A model generated the notes under the pieces. That model made no database searches and had not been told where the DNA came from. It was given only the letters and a program-made list of their open reading frames with translations. Position numbers and translations under genes: made by a program. A stretch of DNA of 64,000 nucleotides from AB-137-C09 sp964645625 (GTDB lineage: Bacteria > Pseudomonadota > Zetaproteobacteria > Mariprofundales > Mariprofundaceae), in NCBI GenBank assembly GCA_964645625.1, contig CAZYAI010000001.1, positions 62,001-126,000 on the forward strand. Reading direction: 5' to 3'. Position 1 is the first letter of the stretch. Every line of letters begins with the position of its first letter. This document shows positions 1-7,583 of this stretch, one piece after another.

Positions 1-1065
1 CTGGGGATTCATCATATTACCCAGTGCTGTAGTGGTCGCGAGGCATTACTTACCTTGGAGGAGCATGTTCCCGATCTTATTATATTGGATATTCGTTTGG
101 GAGACATGAGTGGCTTGGATTTATGTCAGCAGATTCGCGCTATGCCAGGGCTGGAAAGTACGCCTATTGCCATGCAATCGGGGTTGGGTGATATTGAAAC
201 CATTAAAGAGGCTTTTCAACGTGGGGCGCATGATTATTTTATCAAACCACTGAAAGAGGAGGAGGTTGCCGTACGTTTGCAGTCGAGGTTGCTGCTGCGG
301 AACGAAATGAAAGAGCGTGTTCGTCATGCTCAGGAGCTCTCCCTTTTATTGCGCAAAATTCTGCCCGAGCAGATTGCGCGAGAACTAGAAGATAAAGGCA
401 GTGTACAATCACGTTGGTGTGATGATGCCGTCTTAATGATACTGGATTTTACCGCTGCCAGTCGTGTTGCCTTGGAGCTGAATGTAGAAGAGCTGATTCA
501 GCACTTTAATGCGCAATTTGATGCCTTTGATACCATCAGCGACCATTATGGTATCACCCGTATTAAAACGGTGGGCGATGAATACCAAACCGTTGCAGGC
601 TTGTTTGACGATGACGCGAACATCGCGATTCGTTCGTTAGCGGCAGCCTTTGATATGCGCTGGTTGGTGCAGCAGTGGATGCATACGCGGCGTGCGCAAC
701 AACGTCCTTGTTGGAATGTTCGCCTTAGTGTGCATCGTGGACCAACAGCATGGGGCGTGATGGGCAATACACATTTACAATTCGACCTCATTGGCAGTAC
801 CATCAACGAGGCACATCGTATCTGCACAGCCGCTAATGATGGTACTATTTGGTGTTCCGAGGCGATTGCAACAGCGTTGCAGACTTATGCTTCCTTTGAC
901 ACGCAAGGTGCGACGCATTTGCGTAATATCGGCGATTTTGCATTGTTTGAAGTTACGCAGTTAAGCCCTGATATACACACCAGCATCGAAGCAATTATTC
1001 CAGGGCATGCAGCATGGCACCAAGCGCATTTGCCACGTTTGCTCGAGCGCGTTGTTAGCGTCTAA
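1..1065 (+). CDS. Response regulator with class III nucleotide cyclase domain (5' partial)
   Basis: The frame is open from base 1, so the gene begins outside the window; 354 residues are visible. Visible residues 1 to about 110 are a CheY-like receiver with phospho-acceptor Asp in LIILDIRLGD (about residue 30), the Ser of AMQSG and the conserved Lys of FIKPLKE (about 82). A helical linker leads to a class III adenylate/guanylate cyclase domain: first metal-binding Asp in MILDFTAASR (about 150), second in KTVGDEYQT (about 194), then a FDLIGSTINEAHR segment equivalent to the nucleotide-binding and transition-state region. A phosphorelay probably controls cyclic-nucleotide synthesis. Whether the product is cAMP or cGMP cannot be read safely. 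The stop overlaps the convergent hemH stop by 4 bp. The TTG at 55 is internal, not the start. Confidence 0.85.
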   Translation: MGIHHITQCCSGREALLTLEEHVPDLIILDIRLGDMSGLDLCQQIRAMPGLESTPIAMQSGLGDIETIKEAFQRGAHDYFIKPLKEEEVAVRLQSRLLLRNEMKERVRHAQELSLLLRKILPEQIARELEDKGSVQSRWCDDAVLMILDFTAASRVALELNVEELIQHFNAQFDAFDTISDHYGITRIKTVGDEYQTVAGLFDDDANIAIRSLAAAFDMRWLVQQWMHTRRAQQRPCWNVRLSVHRGPTAWGVMGNTHLQFDLIGSTINEAHRICTAANDGTIWCSEAIATALQTYASFDTQGATHLRNIGDFALFEVTQLSPDIHTSIEAIIPGHAAWHQAHLPRLLERVVSV

Positions 1066-2090
1066 AACCAGCCAGCGAGGTTTTCTTCACACAATGTTTT
1101 GAGCATGGATTGATGGGGGGCGGAGCTATTTAAGGCTGGAATGTAACGTAGGGATGTGCCTCCAGCTTCAATAAAGTAATCTCGGTTTTCGACTGCGATT
1201 TCTTCCAACGTTTCTAGGCAGTCAGCAGAAAAACCTGGGCAGATGACATCGACACTGGCAACACCTTGCGCGCCCCACGTTTTCAGCGTCTCATCGGTGT
1301 AGGGTGTAACCCAAGGTTCGCGACCGAAACGTGATTGAAAGCTGACAACATAGGCATCATCATCTAAGTGCAACGATGCAGCGAGCAAACGTGCTGTTTT
1401 ACGGCATAGGCAAGGGTAAGGGTCGCCAGCATCAAAATAACGTTGCGGAATACCATGGAATGACATCATTAAACGCTCAGCCTTGCCATGTGTTGCCCAA
1501 TGTTGCTCAACGCTATGTTTTAGCGCAGCAATGTACGCAGGGTGGTCGTGGTAGCTGTTGACCACGCGCAGTTCAGGCAGCCAGCGCCATGTTTTGAGTT
1601 CATCGGCAACAGCATCAAAGGTGGAACCACTGGTGGCAGCAGCATATTGCGGGTACAGCGGCAACACCAAGATGCGACCACAAGCTTTTTCGCGTAATGC
1701 TTGTAAACCATGCGCCATCGATGGGTTGCCGTAACGCATCGCTAATTCTACATGCACTGGCGTACCGCTAAAATGCGCCTGCAAGGCAGCGACTTGCGCT
1801 AAGCTGTGAACCATCAGTGGTGATCCTTGTTCTGTCCATACGCTGCGGTAAGCGGCGGCTGAACGCGCAGGGCGGGTGTTCAAAATAATGCCATTCAAAA
1901 TCAGCCACCAAACCACGCGATTCATTTCCACTACGCGAGTATCGGAGAGGAACTCTTTGAGGTAGCGACGTAGCGCAGGTGTGCTTGGTTCATCAGGGGT
2001 CCCAAGGTTACAGAGTAAAATACCAATATTCGATTGTGCTTTTTCACGTTGGTGAGCCTGTAGTGATTCTGTGGATGGAAATGAAGTCAT
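1062..2090 (-). CDS. hemH: Ferrochelatase
   Basis: 342 residues, the normal bacterial length. Protoporphyrin ferrochelatase inserts Fe(II) into protoporphyrin IX, the last step of heme synthesis, at the cytoplasmic membrane face. The N-terminal GILLCNLGTPDEP, the SFHGIP motif with metal/proton-handling His (about H212) and the CPGFSADCLETLEEI segment with the conserved Glu (about E293) are diagnostic. The start ATG has a good ribosome binding site (AAGGAAACACC before ATG). It lies 9 bp downstream of the stop of the rpn gene on the same strand, so the two may be co-transcribed. No Cys cluster typical of [2Fe-2S] ferrochelatases was seen at the C-terminus. Confidence 0.96.
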   Translation of the reverse strand: MTSFPSTESLQAHQREKAQSNIGILLCNLGTPDEPSTPALRRYLKEFLSDTRVVEMNRVVWWLILNGIILNTRPARSAAAYRSVWTEQGSPLMVHSLAQVAALQAHFSGTPVHVELAMRYGNPSMAHGLQALREKACGRILVLPLYPQYAAATSGSTFDAVADELKTWRWLPELRVVNSYHDHPAYIAALKHSVEQHWATHGKAERLMMSFHGIPQRYFDAGDPYPCLCRKTARLLAASLHLDDDAYVVSFQSRFGREPWVTPYTDETLKTWGAQGVASVDVICPGFSADCLETLEEIAVENRDYFIEAGGTSLRYIPALNSSAPHQSMLKTLCEENLAGWF

Positions 2091-2099
2091 GGTGTTTCC

Positions 2100-2963
2100 T
2101 TATATTGTCTTCTGTTGACGTAGTGCGCGTACATCAGTAATGCTTAAACCTGTTTTTTGTGCAATCGTTTGATCATCCAAGATATCAAGGAAGCTTGCGG
2201 CAATGCGTTGAGATGCCAACAACTCACCTTCTTTAAGTCCTTCTTCTTTACCTAGGCGTTGTGCCAGTTGCAATGCACCACGTTGATCTTGAATGAAGAT
2301 TTCTCGCCGCTCTTGGTCGTCAAGCTCTTCGGGCGTTAACCCTGCCTTGTTGGCAATAACAAATGCATGATTGATGGCATCATCATTTGCTAAAACTTTA
2401 GGGATGGCACTCAAATCACCTGCGCATTTGAGGAAGTAGAACCATTTATCCAACAGGGTATCCAACTCATCCTCTGAACGTTTAAATTTGGGCAACTCTG
2501 CAAAAATAAGTTCTAAATCATCGTGGTAAACCAGCCCATTTTCTTCGCGTAACTTAAAACTGTTTACCACCTCAGACAGCTCGTTGAACATCACAAAATC
2601 GGTGATGGTAATGGCAATAACATCGGTTAAATGTTGATAGTGTTCGCCCATAGTCAGCTGCCCTACATAGCTTTTACAGGCATTGTATAACACACGTTTT
2701 TCAAAGCCTTCGACGTTGAGTACCTGCATTTCGATGATGTAGGATTTACCCTGTTCATCAAGGGCGCGAACATCCAAGTAGGTATCTTTCATACCCTTGA
2801 TTTTAGGGGCTAAATAGGGGTCTATGATTTCCACTTCAGCTATGCGGTGTGGTGCTTCTAAACGCAAAATTGCGTTGAGAAAACTTAATAAAATATCCGT
2901 GCTTTCAGTCGAGCCAAAAATGCGTTTGAAAGCAAAATCTGTTTTAGGGTTCAGAAACCGCAT
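2100..2963 (-). CDS. Rpn-type PD-(D/E)XK nuclease / putative transposase (paralog A)
   Basis: 287 residues. The frame extends to 2996, but the two paralogs at 24052 and 25017 begin MQFLNPKTDFAF and all three share AACGAGGT just before the ATG, so 2963 is chosen. The Rpn/PDDEXK_2 family comprises recombination-promoting nucleases related to transposases. The PD-(D/E)XK core is visible as LDVRA (Asp about 64) followed by YIIEMQ (Glu 78, Gln 80). The charged linker near residue 245 holds one KEEGLKEG octapeptide, against two and three in the other paralogs. It starts only 18 bp from the terminal inverted repeat of the repeat element at 2981. A role in DNA cleavage is family knowledge; the biological target is unknown. 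Confidence 0.85.
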   Translation of the reverse strand: MRFLNPKTDFAFKRIFGSTESTDILLSFLNAILRLEAPHRIAEVEIIDPYLAPKIKGMKDTYLDVRALDEQGKSYIIEMQVLNVEGFEKRVLYNACKSYVGQLTMGEHYQHLTDVIAITITDFVMFNELSEVVNSFKLREENGLVYHDDLELIFAELPKFKRSEDELDTLLDKWFYFLKCAGDLSAIPKVLANDDAINHAFVIANKAGLTPEELDDQERREIFIQDQRGALQLAQRLGKEEGLKEGELLASQRIAASFLDILDDQTIAQKTGLSITDVRALRQQKTI

Positions 2964-2980
2964 AAATAACCTCGTTATTG

Positions 2981-3600
2981 AGCTGATGTTACGCACGGTA
3001 TAGGAGCTTTTTTTATACAGTATCGCAATCTAAAAATCCGTCAACTGCACTTGATACAGTATCCAGTCTTGCGTCCGTTCGCTGGATTGCGGATCAAGTC
3101 CGCAATGACGTGGTTTCCCTCGGTCATGCCGCACTCGATGCGGTATTGCGGATCAAGTCCGCAATGACGTGGGTTTCCTCGGTCATGCCGCGCTTGATGC
3201 TGCATCCAGTCTTGCGTCCGTTCGCTCCGTCATGCCGCACTCGATGCGGTATTGCGGATCAAGTCCGCAATGACGTGGGTTTCCTCGGTCATGCCGCGCT
3301 TGATGCTGCATCCAGTCTTGCGTCCGTTCGCTCCGTCATGCCGCACTCGATGCGGTATTGCGGATCAAGTCCGCAATGACGTGGGTTTCCTCGGTCATGC
3401 CGCGCTTGATGCGGTATCCAGTCTTGCGTCCGTTCGCTGGATTGCGGATCAAGTCCGCAATGACGTGGTTTCCCTCGGTCATGCCGCACTTGATGCGGTA
3501 TCCAGTCTTGCGTCTGTTCACTCGATTACGGATCAAGTCCGCAATGACACGTTGCTACCCAAAAAGTCACGTATATAACCATGCGTGCGTAACATCAGCT
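2981..3600. mobile_element. MITE-like element with perfect 17-bp terminal inverted repeats and internal repeat array
   Basis: The ends AGCTGATGTTACGCACG (2981-2997) and CGTGCGTAACATCAGCT (3584-3600) are perfect inverted repeats. The interior holds a poly-T/ATACAGTAT left shoulder, an array built from hairpin modules, and a right shoulder CCCAAAAAGTCACG. No transposase is encoded. A degenerate relative with the same shoulders but only one array unit lies at 41785-41976, which defines the element boundaries independently. I see no clear target-site duplication. The rpn gene upstream is transcribed away from it and may use it as promoter DNA. Confidence 0.7.
3087..3544. repeat. Array of six hairpin repeats inside the MITE-like element
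   Basis: TTGCGGATCAAGTCCGCAA occurs at 3087, 3146, 3252, 3358 and 3442, with a one-base variant (TTACGG) at 3526. Each can form a 7-bp stem (TTGCGGA/TCCGCAA) with a 5-base loop. The spacing is 59, 106, 106, 84 and 84 bp; the 106-bp unit is repeated tandemly (3203-3414) essentially unchanged. Between hairpins are ATCCAGTCTTGCGTCCGTTC and GGTCATGCCGC modules. Similar GTCATTGCGGACTTGATCCGCAATCC repeats are, from memory, scattered in many bacterial genomes and give rise to spurious RHCGLDPQ peptides. No gene is present here. Confidence 0.85.
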
Positions 3601-3611
3601 ACTGCAAATGG

Positions 3612-3682
3612 ATGGGGCAATCATAATCGACCGTTGTGAAGATGTCTTGTGATGCAAAAAGATGCTCAAGTGATCGCCCCAT
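3612..3682. repeat. Inverted repeat upstream of the RlmL-like gene
   Basis: ATGGGGCAATCA (3612-3623) and TGATCGCCCCAT (3671-3682) pair in 11 of 12 positions around a 47-base spacer. It lies in the otherwise featureless 128 bp between the repeat element and the methyltransferase gene. It could be an RNA hairpin in the leader or a remnant of another small palindromic element; no T-run follows it. Confidence 0.4.
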
Positions 3683-3728
3683 AAGCTGAAGCGGTGCATT
3701 CTGCCGATGCATGCTTTACTATGCGGCG

Positions 3729-4820
3729 ATGAAATTATCTTGCTTTGCCGCTACGCCCTTGGGTTTAGAGTCTGTTTCCGCTGCCGAGTTGACCGAGTTG
3801 GGGGCGCGTAATGCCGTCATCAGCCATGGCGGTGTCACTTTTGATTGCTCGTGGGATGGACTGTTTCGCATGCAATTACGCGCCCGCACAATCACCCGCG
3901 TTTTGCTGCGCGTCGCCGACTTTTCGGTGCGTTACTTTAACGAACTTGAACGCCGCGTAGCGAATTTGCCGTGGTCACGTTACCTCACGGATGATGCCAC
4001 CGTGCGCGTGCAAGCGAGCAGTCATCGCTCGCGTTTGCTGCATACTGGGAAGATTGCCGAAACGGTACTTTCCGCTATTAAGCGAACGGAAAGCAAAGAT
4101 GCAACACAGACCATTTTTGTGCGTATGGATAACGACCGTTGCACCATCAGTATCGACCTTTCAGGTGATCGCTTGGATCGTCGGGGTTATCGCCTTGAAT
4201 CAGGTAAAGCACCACTGAGGGAGACCATCGCCGTAGGGCTGTTGCGCTGGAGTGGTTGGCAGCCGACTGCGCCCCTTTGCGTGCCGATGTGCGGTTCAGG
4301 CACGTGGGCGATTGAAGCAGCACTCATCGCGCAACGTACAGCTGCTAACAGCGAACGTGTATTTCCGTTTTTGACCTGGCCTTGTTTACCTCAGGCACGT
4401 TGGCAAAAAGCGAAGCAGACAGCGCAAAGTTTGCACCCCAGTGCCGCCATGCCTGCGATTCTTGCCAGTGATGTACATGCAGGTGCGATTGGTATTACGC
4501 AGCGCAATGCCGAACGCGCTGGCGTAGCGGCATGTATTGATGTTCAACAGGCTGACTTCCGCATGTTACGACCACAAGAGGCACACCCCACGGGCTGGAT
4601 TTTATGTAATCCGCCTTATGGTTCGCGCTTGAATCCGCAGCAAGGGGACATCTACCAAGACCTTGGTGCATGGCAGCGGGAATATGCACCTGCTTGGCAT
4701 TGCTTGGTGATCTGCCCTGATTGGCAAGCGCAGCGAAGCTTGGCGGGTAAACCGCGTATTCATATTGCATTTTCTAGCGGTGGTAAACGTTTGAGCGCGC
4801 TGTTGTTCAGCCCTGAGTAA
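3729..4820 (+). CDS. THUMP-domain rRNA guanine-N2 methyltransferase (RlmL-like)
   Basis: 363 residues from ATG 3729 (MKLSCFAATPLGLE). An in-frame ATG at 3711 would add six residues, but the family normally starts close to the FAATP motif. The N-terminal half is ferredoxin-like plus THUMP RNA-binding (about residues 40-150). The C-terminal half is a Rossmann SAM methyltransferase with motif I VPMCGSGTWAIEAAL (about 187-200) and catalytic CNPPYGSRL (about 293-301). This matches the N-terminal m2G2445 module of E. coli RlmL; the C-terminal RlmK module is absent, as in many bacteria. Neither candidate start has a strong ribosome binding site. The next gene begins 7 bp downstream, suggesting an operon. 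Confidence 0.85.
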   Translation: MKLSCFAATPLGLESVSAAELTELGARNAVISHGGVTFDCSWDGLFRMQLRARTITRVLLRVADFSVRYFNELERRVANLPWSRYLTDDATVRVQASSHRSRLLHTGKIAETVLSAIKRTESKDATQTIFVRMDNDRCTISIDLSGDRLDRRGYRLESGKAPLRETIAVGLLRWSGWQPTAPLCVPMCGSGTWAIEAALIAQRTAANSERVFPFLTWPCLPQARWQKAKQTAQSLHPSAAMPAILASDVHAGAIGITQRNAERAGVAACIDVQQADFRMLRPQEAHPTGWILCNPPYGSRLNPQQGDIYQDLGAWQREYAPAWHCLVICPDWQAQRSLAGKPRIHIAFSSGGKRLSALLFSPE

Positions 4821-4827
4821 AGCTGGC

Positions 4828-6168
4828 ATGGACGATCAGGCTTGCACGTTTCACCCGCAAAAGGATGGGCGGTGGTGCTGTTTTCAGTGTCAATTGAACT
4901 TTTGTATTCAGTGTATTCCAAATGGTCATCGCTTGCGCTTTGAGCATCTTTGCCCTGTGTGCCAAAAGCCGTTAATTCAACAGCAGAAGCGCGATAAAAA
5001 CGCTACCGTTTACAGTTATATCATGCGCGCATTGCGCTACCCTTTGACGTTCCGAGACGCGTATTATGTCCGCATATGGCTGGTGTTGGTGCTGATTGTT
5101 GCGATGCTGGGGCAACTCGTTCAAGCCTTTGGCTTCATTCCACCATTGACGATTCCTTATTATTTATTGCTCGCGGTCGTAACTTTGGGGCTTTATTATT
5201 TGGGCTATTTAAGTCTGATGCATACTGCCCGTGGTATTATGCACGGGAAAAATGTGTTTGATGTCGAAGGCGGGCGAAGCACAAGCAGCTTTTTGATGTT
5301 CACCCTGTTATGGGGAGTGGTTCATCTGTTGAATGAATGGGGGGCGTATTTGTTGGCGCAGCCTGTGTGGTGGACTTCTTTGCTATTGTTGCTGCTTATA
5401 CATCTGTTTTTACCCTCCAGTATGATGCTGACTATATTTTCTGACCGACCTGTTCGTGCTGTGGTCAACCCCTTTGCTCATATACGGATTCTGCTTACCC
5501 TGCATGGCGAATACCTGTGGGTAGTTGCTGTGGTATTTGCTTTGGGCATGGTGCAAGTGTCGCTCGCCCATGTTGCTCAAGCGTATGCATTCTGGTTTTC
5601 GTCAGGGCTGTTATTGTTGGTGAATGCTTGGCTGGTATTGGTTTGCTCGCATCTCACGGGCTACTTGGTAGTTAGTCACAGTGGCGAGTTGGGCTTTACG
5701 CGTCATATTGATAGCGATCATCAGCAAGCATTAGAAAACCTTGCAACCCTGCCCGATAAAACGATTATCCAGCAGGTAAGAGCACTCAATAAGAGGCAAC
5801 GCCATGATGATGCCTTGGCATTGCTTGAGCATTATTGTCGTTACAACGCACCGGCTTTGTTGCATCTGGAGCGCGTGTTGCAGTTGATTGATTATGCGAC
5901 GGAAGAGGAAATGCAGCACCGCATAAATTTCAGCATCAATATTTTGGCGGATGATGCGGTTTATAGAAATCACCTGTGCCGCATGTTGGAGCGAATCAGC
6001 CAAAAAGGTCGTCATTATTACGCTGACCCTGAATTGCTGTTGCGATTATTGACCATTGCCGAAGCACACCAACGGATGCACTTGCGGCAATCGCTGTTGC
6101 GTACCTTTATTCAGCATTACCCTGAACATAAGCAAAGCCAAGCTTTAGCCAAGAATCAATGCCGATAG
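4828..6168 (+). CDS. B-box-like zinc-finger multi-pass membrane protein, function unknown
   Basis: 446 residues. Residues 6-45 carry Cys/His pairs spaced as in B-box/treble-clef zinc ribbons (C6, H9, C18, C21, C26, C29, H34, C42, C45). Several hydrophobic segments follow (about 85-110, 112-130, 150-175, 180-200, 228-250 and 255-280), then a soluble helical C-terminal third of about 150 residues rich in charged and Leu residues, resembling TPR-like repeats. Zinc finger plus integral membrane plus helical domain suggests a membrane-anchored scaffold, but I do not recognise a characterised homolog. It follows the methyltransferase gene by 7 bp and is probably co-transcribed. Confidence 0.75.
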   Translation: MDDQACTFHPQKDGRWCCFQCQLNFCIQCIPNGHRLRFEHLCPVCQKPLIQQQKRDKNATVYSYIMRALRYPLTFRDAYYVRIWLVLVLIVAMLGQLVQAFGFIPPLTIPYYLLLAVVTLGLYYLGYLSLMHTARGIMHGKNVFDVEGGRSTSSFLMFTLLWGVVHLLNEWGAYLLAQPVWWTSLLLLLLIHLFLPSSMMLTIFSDRPVRAVVNPFAHIRILLTLHGEYLWVVAVVFALGMVQVSLAHVAQAYAFWFSSGLLLLVNAWLVLVCSHLTGYLVVSHSGELGFTRHIDSDHQQALENLATLPDKTIIQQVRALNKRQRHDDALALLEHYCRYNAPALLHLERVLQLIDYATEEEMQHRINFSINILADDAVYRNHLCRMLERISQKGRHYYADPELLLRLLTIAEAHQRMHLRQSLLRTFIQHYPEHKQSQALAKNQCR

Positions 6169-6223
6169 CTTGACTTTCGCTGCTAAAACAAGAACATAAG
6201 ATTTTAATCGAGGGGAGTGGGAT

Positions 6224-6658
6224 ATGAGCCATCTGGTGCATTGTTTTATCGTACGTGTATATTATGAAGACACCGACCATGGTGGTCGCGTCTATTATGC
6301 CAATTACCTCAAGTTCATGGAGCGTGCGCGTACCGAATGCTTGCGTAAATGTGGTATTGAGCTGGACGAAGTAGAGGCAACATACGGTGTGCAGTTTGCC
6401 GTAACAGGGGTTAATATCCGCTACCTTCAAGGGGCTGACTTCAACGATCAATTAGAAGTTGAATCCACCCTCACCATGGTGCAAGGCGCACGGCTTGCCT
6501 TCCGTCAAGACATTTATGTGCTTGATCGTGATACGGGCGAGCGGGTATTGCAACTCACCACGGCTGATGTGCAATTAGCTTGTATCAATGGTGATGGTCG
6601 CCCCAGTCGTGTACCCGCGCCGCTCATGCCCGTACTAAAAAATCATCAATCAGAATAA
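6224..6658 (+). CDS. ybgC: YbgC-type acyl-CoA thioesterase
   Basis: 144 residues, full length for the hot-dog-fold 4HBT/YbgC family. The signature YYEDTDHGGRVYYANYLKFM, with the catalytic Asp in DTDxGG (about D18), and ERARTECLR are conserved. These enzymes hydrolyse short-chain acyl-CoA or acyl-ACP thioesters and in many Gram-negatives head the tol-pal operon. Here no tolQ follows; a repeat element and an unrelated membrane gene come next. The start is supported by a strong purine-rich site (GGGGAGTGGGAT before ATG). Confidence 0.92.
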   Translation: MSHLVHCFIVRVYYEDTDHGGRVYYANYLKFMERARTECLRKCGIELDEVEATYGVQFAVTGVNIRYLQGADFNDQLEVESTLTMVQGARLAFRQDIYVLDRDTGERVLQLTTADVQLACINGDGRPSRVPAPLMPVLKNHQSE

Positions 6659-6720
6659 TCCGTTGTGAGTTACTGCTCCTCTCTACATCTGATGATTATA
6701 ACACCTTTGCCTAGCGATGA

Positions 6721-6820
6721 TTAACTTGGTAGTGTGATTCGCAAATGGACGGGTAATGACTTTATGACGCGCTGTACTAATAATGTTTCATCGCACAGGG
6801 TGGCGAAAGTTAGGCTCGTG
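6721..6820 (-). repeat. Dispersed palindromic element, copy D
   Basis: Read on the minus strand this matches the other family members: CGCCACCCTGTGCGATGAAA, a short loop, CAGCGCGTCATAAAGTCAT, then a tail ending CACACTACCAAGTTAA. The tail corresponds to the ends of the copies at 18429-18563 and 55087-55173. It fills most of the 275-bp gap between ybgC and the next gene. Confidence 0.65.
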
Positions 6821-6831
6821 AACTTGTCGTT

Positions 6832-6860
6832 TTGACTTGATTTTCAAAAGAGCCTATTTT
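6832..6860 (+). promoter_or_regulatory. Candidate sigma70 promoter
   Basis: TTGACT (6832-6837), a 17-base spacer and TATTTT (6855-6860) lie about 75 bp before the ATG at 6934. The -35 matches the consensus in 5 of 6 positions, the -10 in 4 of 6. It sits at the edge of the palindromic element copy D. Prediction from sequence only. Confidence 0.4.
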
Positions 6861-6933
6861 TTGTTGTGTTAATAGTTAGGTGACCATACTATGTATTTTT
6901 CACCTTAGTGGTTTTTAGCATGGAAATATAGGT

Positions 6934-7470
6934 ATGCAGGAATTAATCGATGGGCGTCAGCATTACTCTCCAGTGAAAAAACACTTCATAACACCTATGT
7001 TTTTACTGTTTAGCACCTCTGCCAGTGCAAACGTAATTTTCCCCGCCTTTGCTGCGCCTCATTTTGCTCCAGCGTTAAATTTCCCCTTATTAGTCATCGC
7101 TGTTTTATTTATTGAAGTAGGCATATATAAATTGGCGAGCCATAACACACCCATTTATCATTTGGCTTTGATGGTTGCCGTTGCTAATGGTGCCTCGTGG
7201 ATAGCGGGTATTATGATCACAATGTTCTTACCAAGTGGTTTGGTCACGGGAGAGTACGGTATAGAAGCAGCCTCCAGTTTTACGCTATATGCGACGTTAG
7301 GCTACGTGGTTGCCTACGTTCTTAGTGTAATTATCGAAGGTTACATCGTAAAAGGATCTTCAGTCAAAATGGGCGTTGCTTCGCCATTCAAATGGTCGTT
7401 TTATGCAAACAGCGGTAGTTATTTAACGTTGGTGATTTTTTTGTGGTCTAAAGATTCAATGCCATTATGA
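6934..7470 (+). CDS. Hypothetical multi-pass membrane protein
   Basis: 178 residues, not recognised. The N-terminus HFITPMFLLFSTSASANVIF resembles a signal peptide preceded by about 15 polar residues; ATG at 6997 (MFLLFSTSASANVIF) is an alternative start that would make it a conventional signal. Hydrophobic segments follow at about 48-68, 77-100, 115-135 and 153-172. The only upstream purine run is weak (GGAAATATAGGT). A candidate promoter lies at 6832-6860. It is convergent with the Ig-repeat gene at 7584; nothing terminator-like was seen between them. Confidence 0.6.
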   Translation: MQELIDGRQHYSPVKKHFITPMFLLFSTSASANVIFPAFAAPHFAPALNFPLLVIAVLFIEVGIYKLASHNTPIYHLALMVAVANGASWIAGIMITMFLPSGLVTGEYGIEAASSFTLYATLGYVVAYVLSVIIEGYIVKGSSVKMGVASPFKWSFYANSGSYLTLVIFLWSKDSMPL

Positions 7471-7583
7471 GATGATTCTTAATGCAATTAAAGAAACTCA
7501 AGTTTTTAGCCTTATCTCTTTCACTTTGACCTCCTCATTGTGGCTTTAGCCTCTGTGTGTGCATGTGTTCGGTCACTATTTCA

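Noticed and set aside
3061..3560. CRISPR-like array
   Set aside because: Repeats are irregularly spaced (59, 106, 106, 84, 84 bp), the intervals are themselves repeated rather than unique, and no cas genes are near.
3110..3639. Open frames over the repeat array, on both strands
   Set aside because: They translate the repeats (RHCGLDPQ and similar peptides), have no ribosome binding site and no codon bias like the neighbouring genes.
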